Source of the DNA: an uncultured Verrucomicrobia subdivision 3 bacterium
GTDB taxonomy: Bacteria; Verrucomicrobiota; Verrucomicrobiae; Limisphaerales; CAMLLE01
Direction of reading: 5' to 3'
Assembly (NCBI GenBank): GCA_946480555.1
Contig: CAMLLE010000055.1
Location: forward strand, 1-10,382
DNA length: 10,382 nucleotides
In this document: positions 1 to 5,783 of the stretch, piece after piece
How the letters are laid out: the number at the start of each line of letters is the position of its first letter
Position numbering within the stretch: the stretch's first letter is position 1
Position numbers and translations under genes: made by a program
The notes under the pieces: model-generated
Told to the model about the DNA's origin: nothing
Seen by the model: the letters and a program-made list of their open reading frames with translations, nothing else
The model's database searches: none

Positions 1-1555
1 CGGGACCGTAGCCAACGGCTTTTTCCGGCCGTTGTCGCGGGGCCGCGCCGCGTTGCACATCAGCCAGGCTGGGAATGGGCCGCCCGTGCGGATCGTTGCT
101 GGCAAACTTCAATCGCCGTTCGATTTCGCGCACCACTTCTTCGCCCAGCACGTGCTCGATTTTCTCCGCATCTTCGTGGACGTGATCCGCGGGGATGTGC
201 GCGGCATTTGTCAGGTAGAGTTCCCAGAGCCGGTGATTGCGGACCATGGAGGACGCGAGTTGCCAGCCGGCTGGCGTCAGGAAGATCATGTTTCCATCCT
301 CGTGAAGCGTCGCGAGCCCATGTCGGCGCAGTGCGTTCGCCTGAGTCTGTGCCTCATCCAAAGTTTCTCGTCGGCGTTCCGCCAGTTCACGCAGAGAAAC
401 GCCTTCACCATTGAACTCGCGATTTTCGAGAACATGATAAATCGATTTGAGCGTGTTCTCCCGCTGGGTTCGCCGCGTGCGGGAACGATGCTTCAACCAA
501 CGCACCACGATGCCATGCCGCGGTCCGAAGAAGAACGCCAGTGCAAACACCGACGTCGCACCCAGGACGATGAATGGTCCCGTCGGCAAGCCCGGTCCCA
601 GAAATGAAACAAACGCACCGGCAGCACCTGAAAACATCCCGAGCACTGCTGCGATCACGAGCAATCGATGAAGCCGATCCGTCAGAAGATACGCCGCCGC
701 CGCGGGCGTGATCAGCATCGCCGAGACGAGAACGACACCGACCGCTTGCAGGGCAATCACGACGGCGAATGCGACGAGCAGCATCAATCCGTAATGGATG
801 GCGTGTGCCGGAAAGCCGCAGCCGCGGGCGAATTCGGAATCAAAGCTGGTGACGAGGAATTCCTTGTAAAAGACCATTACCGCCACGAGGGACAAAACGG
901 TGACAAAGGCCATGAGCTTCAAATCGCCGCCACTGATTGCCGCCGCCTGCCCGAAAAGCACTTTGTCGATGCCGCCTTTATTCCCTGTGGGCAGGTGTTG
1001 GATCATGGTGAGCATGCAAATTCCGACTGCGAAGAAGGTGGCGAGCACGAGTCCAAGCGCGGTGTCCTCCTTCAGGCGCGTGGTGTGCTTTACCAGATGA
1101 ACGACCACCGTTCCGAGCAATCCCGCCAGCGTGGCGCCGATGAAGATGGCAATGGGATCCTTGGTCATGTTCCACAGAAACCCAATCATCACGCCTGGCA
1201 GGACAGCGTGCGAAAGCGCGTCGCCGACCAGCGCCATTTTCCGAACCACAATGAAGCTTCCAAGAAGTCCGCAGGTGAGACCGAGCAGAATGCACCCGAG
1301 CAAGGCAAAGCGAACCGTTGGATCTTGAAATGAGAAAAACCGGAGCGCCTGCTCCAGCACGGTCGTCTCTGACAGCTCTCCGATGCGAGCGGCCTGGGCG
1401 GGGAAACAAAGCGCGAGGAGCAGCGCTGCCAGCGTTTTCCAATTCCAGCAGGTGCCGGACGGACGATGTGGGGATTCTCCGGCGGAAATCGCCTTCTCAG
1501 GTTGACGGCTGTGGTTCATGCAAGTGCATGGAAAGGTGGGCAACGTCGGCATCAT
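1..1555 (-). CDS. Metal-ion ABC transporter permease fused to a DtxR/MntR-like metal-sensor domain (partial, runs off left edge)
   Basis: Minus-strand frame open from ATG 1555 to the edge, 518 codons visible and no stop. Residues 1-40 are a polar leader. Residues 41-56 are a hydrophobic, signal-like segment ending AQAA. Residues about 80-345 are an ABC-3 family (TroC/MntB/ZnuB) inner-membrane channel with several membrane helices and family-typical stretches such as VGDALSHAVLPG (110-121) and ITPAAAAYLL (282-291). A basic linker (352-366) leads to a winged helix (about 367-430) and a DtxR-family metal-binding/dimerisation domain (about 431-496). This domain has H441, E445, H460, E464, E467 and H468, and ends in the family motif DPHGRPIP (488-495). 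Glu at 464, where DtxR has Cys102, is MntR-like and suggests Mn. The start overlaps the ATPase stop (ATGA), with GGAG at 1563-1566 seven bases upstream. M13 is an alternative start. The permease call is firm; whether the sensor part binds DNA is unknown. Confidence 0.9.
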   Translation of the reverse strand, partial: MMPTLPTFPCTCMNHSRQPEKAISAGESPHRPSGTCWNWKTLAALLLALCFPAQAARIGELSETTVLEQALRFFSFQDPTVRFALLGCILLGLTCGLLGSFIVVRKMALVGDALSHAVLPGVMIGFLWNMTKDPIAIFIGATLAGLLGTVVVHLVKHTTRLKEDTALGLVLATFFAVGICMLTMIQHLPTGNKGGIDKVLFGQAAAISGGDLKLMAFVTVLSLVAVMVFYKEFLVTSFDSEFARGCGFPAHAIHYGLMLLVAFAVVIALQAVGVVLVSAMLITPAAAAYLLTDRLHRLLVIAAVLGMFSGAAGAFVSFLGPGLPTGPFIVLGATSVFALAFFFGPRHGIVVRWLKHRSRTRRTQRENTLKSIYHVLENREFNGEGVSLRELAERRRETLDEAQTQANALRRHGLATLHEDGNMIFLTPAGWQLASSMVRNHRLWELYLTNAAHIPADHVHEDAEKIEHVLGEEVVREIERRLKFASNDPHGRPIPSLADVQRGAAPRQRPEKAVGYGP

Positions 1556-2403
1556 CGCACGTCTCCGCGCTCCTTCCTTTCTACTTCGTGGGCCACTTCG
1601 GAGAGAATGGTGAGCCGTCCGCCGTAAGTCTTCTGCAGCAGTTCGTAGTTGAAGACCTCCGCGGTTGTGCCGAAGGCAACCACGCGCATGTTCATCAGCA
1701 GCAGCATGTCGAAGTATTCGCGCGCGGATGGCAGGTCATGATGCACGACCAGCAGGGTCTTCCCCTTGTCTCGCAATTCGTGGAGCAACGTAATGATCGC
1801 GCTTTCCGTCGCGGCATCCACACCCGCGAAGGGTTCATCCATGAAGTAGAGATCGCTTTCCTGCGCCAGCGCGCGGGCGAGAAAAACGCGCTGCTGCTGG
1901 CCGCCGCTCAGATTGGAAATCTGCCGGTTGGCGTAGGGCAGCATTTTCACTTTATCCAGACACTCCAGCGCGATCTCCCGGTCGCGTCGCGAAGGGCGTT
2001 TCAACAGACCCAAATGCCCATAACGGCCCATCATCACCACGTCCATGACGCTGACCGGGAAATCCCAATCCACCGACTCGCGTTGCGGCACGTAACCGAT
2101 GCGCTTCAGGTTTTTCTTGATCGGCTCCCCAAAGACCTTGATCCAGCCGCTGCTCACCGGGAGCATTCCCATGGCGGCTTTGATGAGCGTGGACTTGCCT
2201 GCACCGTTTGGGCCAATGATCCCGACAAGCTTCCCTTTCGGCACGACGACGTCCACGCCCCAGAGCACCGGTTTTTTGTGATACGAAACGGTCAGGTCAT
2301 GAATCTCAAGCGGGATTTCGGCGGAACCCCGCGATTCGGCCAGGCCGCGTGTCTGCGGCAGGCCGTCGCGATTCCGTTCATCGGATGGGTCGGGCGTTCG
2401 CAT
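1552..2403 (-). CDS. Metal-ion (Mn/Zn) ABC transporter ATP-binding protein
   Basis: ATPase that powers the metal importer from the cytoplasmic face of the inner membrane. With the ATG at 2403 it has 283 residues. It shows Walker A GPNGAGKST (64-72), Q-loop Q107 in YVPQRE, signature LSGGQQQR (165-172), Walker B LYFMDEP (185-191), a D-loop around 193-199 and H-loop H222. The sequence RESVDWDFPVSVMDVVMMGRYG (108-129) is typical of the TroB/MntA-ZnuC metal subfamily. An earlier ATG at 2472 would overlap the upstream gene by 65 bases and add an unconserved-looking leader. The 2403 start leaves a 4-base gap after the upstream stop (TGA 2410-2408), so it is preferred, although its ribosome binding site is weak. 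Even from 2403 the first 30 residues are a charged extension before the fold begins at PLEIHDLTVSY. The stop overlaps the start of the permease. Function is certain at family level; the metal is inferred. Confidence 0.93.
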   Translation of the reverse strand: MRTPDPSDERNRDGLPQTRGLAESRGSAEIPLEIHDLTVSYHKKPVLWGVDVVVPKGKLVGIIGPNGAGKSTLIKAAMGMLPVSSGWIKVFGEPIKKNLKRIGYVPQRESVDWDFPVSVMDVVMMGRYGHLGLLKRPSRRDREIALECLDKVKMLPYANRQISNLSGGQQQRVFLARALAQESDLYFMDEPFAGVDAATESAIITLLHELRDKGKTLLVVHHDLPSAREYFDMLLLMNMRVVAFGTTAEVFNYELLQKTYGGRLTILSEVAHEVERKERGDVR

Positions 2404-2407
2404 CGGA

Positions 2408-3259
2408 TCACTCGCTGCGTTTGAAGAAATGTTCAAATGAAACGTAAAGGAATGCGCCGATGTCCGGCGCACCGCTGTTCAACCCAACGGGAATTCCCAA
2501 GCCAAGCACGCATTGCGCGCCGTTGTCGAAGTTCAATGCCTTCCGCACCCCGGGTGAAATGATGTGCGAAAAATCATGCCGGAGATTTCCTGACGTCGGC
2601 AGCGAGTTCTCCCAGCCAGCGGTCCATTCCAGCATCAGGTGCAGGTCGCGTTGCACGGCGTAAATGACGCTCGCGCCGACGTTGTAATGCCACAGATCGC
2701 GATCATCGGCGGAAGCTGCGTCGGGAACGAAGGTGGTTCCCGCGTTCAGATGCAGATACACGTCGTCACTGAGCGCGACGCTGAACGGAAGATTCAATTC
2801 GCCGCCGACTGTGTCTTCGCCGAAGCCGGCATCGGCATCACCGGTGGGCAGGATGATTCCAACGCGTGGAGCCAGAGCGAGCATCGACTCCTCGTCGAAA
2901 TAGAGCTGATAACGGTAGTCCAGTTGTATGTCGCCAATGCCGTCGCGTGTATCGCCCGGCATATCGATGAATTGATAGGGAAGCGTGTAGCTGAACTGAT
3001 GGCGCTGGCTGAAGATCGGCCATTCCTGGGTGAATGCGAGATCCCATTCGCCTTCGTCCAGATTGGAACGATGCGGCGCGTGGTAGAGCGTCGTAAAGAT
3101 GTGCTGAACGACGCCGGGTTCTTGATTGTAGGCTTCTTCGACGAAGAACGAATTGTCGGCAATACCTTCAATGTTTCGTTCACGTTTGGCCTCGTCGGCG
3201 AGCAATGGAACGATGCCAGTTGCGAGGGAAACGAACAGCACGGAGGTGATTTTGTTCAT
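2408..3259 (-). CDS. Predicted outer-membrane beta-barrel protein in the metal-transport operon
   Basis: The 283-residue product from ATG 3259 begins with a signal peptide (1-21, cut near LLA/DE). The rest is made of alternating amphipathic beta strands, with GIGDIQLDYRYQL (107-119) and RVGIILPTGD (132-141) followed by GFG. These resemble the 'transporter / MetA-pathway of phenol degradation' barrel family (PF13557 type). The C-terminus LYVSFEHFF (271-279) is aromatic and strand-like, as expected of a barrel insertion signal. The name of that family should not be taken as function: nothing here points to phenol. The gene lies between the metal-binding protein (22 bases upstream) and the ATPase (4 bases downstream), so it is most likely co-transcribed and may admit metal through the outer membrane. 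An ATG at 3301 would overlap the upstream gene and put a polar leader before the signal peptide, so it is less likely. No good Shine-Dalgarno is visible. Confidence 0.78.
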   Translation of the reverse strand: MNKITSVLFVSLATGIVPLLADEAKRERNIEGIADNSFFVEEAYNQEPGVVQHIFTTLYHAPHRSNLDEGEWDLAFTQEWPIFSQRHQFSYTLPYQFIDMPGDTRDGIGDIQLDYRYQLYFDEESMLALAPRVGIILPTGDADAGFGEDTVGGELNLPFSVALSDDVYLHLNAGTTFVPDAASADDRDLWHYNVGASVIYAVQRDLHLMLEWTAGWENSLPTSGNLRHDFSHIISPGVRKALNFDNGAQCVLGLGIPVGLNSGAPDIGAFLYVSFEHFFKRSE

Positions 3260-3281
3260 GAGTTTTGAATTTGGTTTCTGA

Positions 3282-4220
3282 TTAGCGCAGAGCGTCAACA
3301 ATGGTGTTGAGATTGTGGCGGATCATGCCTTCGTAAGTGCCGAGGTCATAGCCATTCTCCATTTCGCCGGGGGTCCCGGTCGCATCGGAAAACAGTTCGC
3401 CGCCAATTTTCACGCCCGCATCCTGACTGACGCGTTCCAACGTCTTGTGTGGAACGCTGGACTCCACGAACACCGCACGAACTTTGTGTTCGCGGATGTA
3501 TTCAACCATCTTCACCACGTCAGCGAGGCTGGCTTCGGTGACGGTCGAGATGCCTTGCAGTCCGACGACTTTGAAACCGTAGGCGCGTCCGAAGTAGTTG
3601 AACGCGTCATGACTCGTCGCGAGGATGCGCTTCTCGGCTGGCAGTTCGCTGGCTTTCTTCATGGCCCACTCGTGCAACCCGTCGAGCCTGACTTTGTAGT
3701 CTTTGGCGCGTTGCTGGAAATACTCCGCATCCGCGGGTGATACTTTCGAAAGACCCGTTACGACGACGTCAACGCACTGGCTCCAAAGCGGGATGTCGAA
3801 CCAAACGTGTGGATCGGGATGACCTTCAAACTCGGCGGGGCTCAAAAGCTTGGCCTTCGGAATCGCGTCTGTGACAGCGAAGACCGGCTTTTTCTGTTTT
3901 GCCATCCGTGCGAGCACATCCTGCATTTTGCCTTCCAGCAGCAGTCCGCAATAGAACACCGCATCCGCCTTTTGAAGGGTTTGCAGATCGGCAGTCGTGG
4001 TTTTGTAGAGATGCGGATCAACGCCGGGTCCCATCAGGCTTTTCACCTCTACACGATCGCCACCGATCTGCCGGACGAGATCGGAGACCATTGTAACTGT
4101 GGCGGCGGCTTGGATCTTCCCGCTGGCTGGAGCTGCGGAAACGCCGGAGATTCCAGCAACCGTGAGCAAACACAACCCGATCAAATTCCGGACACACCGG
4201 AGGCGCGATATAGTTCTCAT
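3282..4220 (-). CDS. Periplasmic metal-ion binding protein of an ABC importer (TroA/MntA/ZnuA family)
   Basis: Captures Mn2+ or Zn2+ in the periplasm and hands it to the permease. It has 312 residues, the usual length of cluster A-I metal-binding proteins. A signal peptide spans 1-30 (hydrophobic 13-28, ending VSAA). The fold's landmarks are GPGVDPHLY (64-72), ADAVFYCGLLLEGKM (85-99), HPDPHVWFD (134-142), ATSHDAFNYFGRAYG (201-215) and LFSDATG (277-283 region). The predicted metal ligands are H70, H138, H204 and D279. This His-His-His-Asp set is TroA-like; classical Mn-specific PsaA/MtsA proteins usually have Glu as the third ligand. The His-rich loop of many ZnuA proteins is absent, so the metal cannot be settled. 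There is no lipobox cysteine, so the protein is predicted soluble, as in Gram-negatives. It is the first gene of the operon, and the barrel, ATPase and permease follow. Confidence 0.94.
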   Translation of the reverse strand: MRTISRLRCVRNLIGLCLLTVAGISGVSAAPASGKIQAAATVTMVSDLVRQIGGDRVEVKSLMGPGVDPHLYKTTTADLQTLQKADAVFYCGLLLEGKMQDVLARMAKQKKPVFAVTDAIPKAKLLSPAEFEGHPDPHVWFDIPLWSQCVDVVVTGLSKVSPADAEYFQQRAKDYKVRLDGLHEWAMKKASELPAEKRILATSHDAFNYFGRAYGFKVVGLQGISTVTEASLADVVKMVEYIREHKVRAVFVESSVPHKTLERVSQDAGVKIGGELFSDATGTPGEMENGYDLGTYEGMIRHNLNTIVDALR

Positions 4221-4228
4221 AATGAAAG

Positions 4229-4264
4229 TTAGACACAGCTAAATCATAACGCGGCCGGTGTCAA
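4229..4264 (-). promoter_or_regulatory. Candidate promoter and operator upstream of the metal-transport operon
   Basis: On the minus strand a perfect TTGACA lies at 4264-4259. The optimal 17-base spacing puts only a poor -10 (TAGCTG, 4241-4236) behind it. A better-looking TATGAT (4248-4243) is only 10 bases away and cannot pair with it. An interrupted inverted repeat TTAG-N6-CTAA (4229-4242) covers the poorly matched -10 site, and lies nine bases before the ATG. Its position fits a repressor site of a DtxR/MntR-like protein, but the arms are only four bases long and could be chance. The intergenic region to the divergent DUF971 gene is 115 bases. Confidence 0.3.
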
Positions 4265-4335
4265 GCGTTGGATTTCCCCACGTTGGAAATTTCATCCGGA
4301 TTGAGGTGGATTCCAAGCCACGCTAGCGTAGGGCC

Positions 4336-4650
4336 ATGCAAGCGTTGGACATCCAGCAGATCGGAAACGAACTGGCCATCAAATGGAATGACGGCTCGGA
4401 GACTTTTATTCAGCTCGAAGCACTACGCCGGGCTTGTCCGTGCGCCGGATGCAAGGGTGAGGTGGATGTGATGGGCCAGCTGCACAAAGGGCCGGAAATT
4501 CCGCTCAGGCCGCAATCGTTTGAACTGAGTTCGCTTCAGTCGGTTGGGGGATACGGGCTGCAGCCGCGGTGGCGCGACGGGCATCACACCGGGATTTTTT
4601 CCTTTGCGTTGCTGAAACAGCTCGGGGAAAAGCAAACAGGCGCCGCTTGA
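4336..4650 (+). CDS. DUF971 domain protein (GBBH-like N-terminal domain)
   Basis: A 104-residue single-domain protein. The pattern IKWNDGSETFIQLEALRRACPCAGCKGE (about 15-42) followed by GGYGLQPRWRDGHHTGIFSFALLKQL (about 71-96) matches the DUF971 / gamma-butyrobetaine hydroxylase-like N-terminal domain. That family carries the signature LR..CPCA.C, a W.DGH segment and G-I-[FY]-[ST]. The cysteines at 34, 36 and 39 and the His pair of DGHH could bind metal. In other bacteria the domain stands alone, or is fused to Mrp-type or hydroxylase proteins; its biochemical role here is unknown. An in-frame TAG at 4324 leaves ATG 4336 as the only sensible start, with GTAGGG just upstream. The gene is divergent from the metal operon and convergent with the pilus cluster. 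Its TGA stop lies inside a terminator hairpin loop. Confidence 0.88.
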   Translation: MQALDIQQIGNELAIKWNDGSETFIQLEALRRACPCAGCKGEVDVMGQLHKGPEIPLRPQSFELSSLQSVGGYGLQPRWRDGHHTGIFSFALLKQLGEKQTGAA

Positions 4651-4663
4651 GAGCGGCGCCTGT
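4636..4663 (-). terminator. Intrinsic terminator of the pilQ cluster, overlapping the 3' end of the DUF971 gene
   Basis: Perfect 12-bp stem ACAGGCGCCGCT (4636-4647), loop TGAG (4648-4651) and complementary arm (4652-4663). Read on the minus strand the stem is followed by a T-rich tract (TTTGCTTTTC), which fits termination of the leftward transcript ending at 4707. On the plus strand no T run follows, so it would be weaker there, but it could also protect the 3' end of the DUF971 mRNA. The plus-strand stop codon TGA is 4648-4650. Confidence 0.8.
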
Positions 4664-4706
4664 GGAGAATTGGAGACGCGCGGAACTCGTTCCGCGGATC
4701 AATCAA

Positions 4707-5762
4707 TCACAGAGGTGTCTGGAGAAACGCGTCGAAGGTGATCCCCACGACGTCCTTCAGGTCTTCGCTTTCCGCGATGCCTTTGGTTTTTGCGGAGGTG
4801 ATTCGCCGCGTGCTGTAGGAACCGGCCGTGGCACGCAGGCGGTCGTTTTCGGTAAACTTGAATCCAATCTGCTTTTGATTCGAGATGATCACGCGGCCGC
4901 CAGACAGGGTGTAGCCCGGGCCAACGCCGAATGTGCTCATATAAACGTTCGGATATTCCTCGGAATAAGGTTCCAGCGTAAAGAACTCGTAGAAGGTCTG
5001 GCTTCCCCGTTTCTTTGTACCGACCCAGTCGCCGGTCAGCGATCGTGTGGCGCGGAGCGGAATGCCCTTGTAGTTGACTTTGCCATAGCTAGTGGAGGCG
5101 ACCATGTTGAAACGTCTTCCTGGAACCGGCATGCCGGTGAAGCTGATGGCGTTGGTTTTCTCGGCTGATGCCACAGCGAGCACCGCGTTCGTGTTGAAGT
5201 AGGTGTAGGTGATTGCCGTCGGGGCGGGCGTAAACCACGTGATGTTCGTCTGTGCCGAAACTGCGCCATTGGTGAAAACAATGGTCAGGTTCGTGGATAT
5301 TCCCGAGTCCGTTGGATGAAATTCGCGAACGGAGATTTGATTTGGCAGATAATTGGTAGTGAGAGTGGTCACATTGATGATCTGCGTGTAGAAACCAATT
5401 ACGCGGCCCTTGGCGTCAAACGTCCACGGTCCGGAAATGGGCGAGAACCCATAAACGAAGCTGTTCGTTTTCGCCGTCGATGGGCTCGACGGGTTTCCAC
5501 GGCCGGAGTTGTACGATCCGCGTGCGCTCGGTTTGGAAGTCTTTTTGGGCGGCAACGGAGCCAGCACTTGATAACCACTGAAACTCCCGTCGTCTTCAAA
5601 AGTCAGCACTGCGAGTCCGCTTTGGCCGCCGCCGCTGGTGACGAAGTCCCAGACTCCGACGGGCGTGTCGAACGGTGCTGCTTTCGTGGCTGAAGCAAAC
5701 GCCAGGCTGCCGAGCAGAAGGCCGGCGAGGGCGGTGTTCCGGATTTTGTTTTGAATCTGCAT
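4707..5762 (-). CDS. Secreted protein of unknown function, downstream of the secretin
   Basis: I do not recognise this 351-residue protein. It has a clear signal peptide (1-28, hydrophobic 12-23, cut after TKA or AA) and no lipobox cysteine. The mature part looks all-beta. GVWDFVTSGGGQSGLAVLTF (36-55) and GPWTFDAKGRVIGFYTQ (111-127) suggest strand-turn-strand units, and GDWVGTKKRGSQTFYEFFTL (244-263) followed by a Gly/Tyr-rich stretch (270-300) suggests a second, related module. Residues 70-98 form a Pro/Ser/Lys/Gly-rich linker, and there are many Asn/Thr pairs at 130-205. The gene starts 21 bases after the secretin stop and has the best Shine-Dalgarno in the window (AGGAAGGA, 5768-5775), so it is almost surely co-transcribed with the secretin and well translated. 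It could be an accessory or substrate of the pilus/secretion machine; that is inference from position only. Confidence 0.85.
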   Translation of the reverse strand: MQIQNKIRNTALAGLLLGSLAFASATKAAPFDTPVGVWDFVTSGGGQSGLAVLTFEDDGSFSGYQVLAPLPPKKTSKPSARGSYNSGRGNPSSPSTAKTNSFVYGFSPISGPWTFDAKGRVIGFYTQIINVTTLTTNYLPNQISVREFHPTDSGISTNLTIVFTNGAVSAQTNITWFTPAPTAITYTYFNTNAVLAVASAEKTNAISFTGMPVPGRRFNMVASTSYGKVNYKGIPLRATRSLTGDWVGTKKRGSQTFYEFFTLEPYSEEYPNVYMSTFGVGPGYTLSGGRVIISNQKQIGFKFTENDRLRATAGSYSTRRITSAKTKGIAESEDLKDVVGITFDAFLQTPL

Positions 5763-5783
5763 GTTGTTCCTTCCTGAATCCGA

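Noticed and set aside
32..1333. Plus-strand and other-frame open frames over the left 1.3 kb
   Set aside because: They lie over the permease-sensor frame, which is open to the edge and has clear family motifs. The overlapping frames have low-complexity, charged translations.
1318..2424. A 368-codon plus-strand open frame across the ATPase gene
   Set aside because: It is antisense to a gene with every ABC ATPase motif in order. Its translation is His/Arg/Gln-rich without domains, as expected of a GC-driven shadow frame.
2404..2472. Longer ATPase start at 2472
   Set aside because: It would overlap the barrel gene by 65 bases and add residues with no family similarity. ATG 2403 follows the upstream stop by four bases.
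4262..4349. Direct repeat CAAGCGTTGGA (4262-4272 and 4339-4349) and palindrome ACGCTAGCGT (4320-4329)
   Set aside because: One copy lies within the DUF971 coding sequence, and the palindrome is short. Neither has the spacing or context of a known site, so chance is likely.
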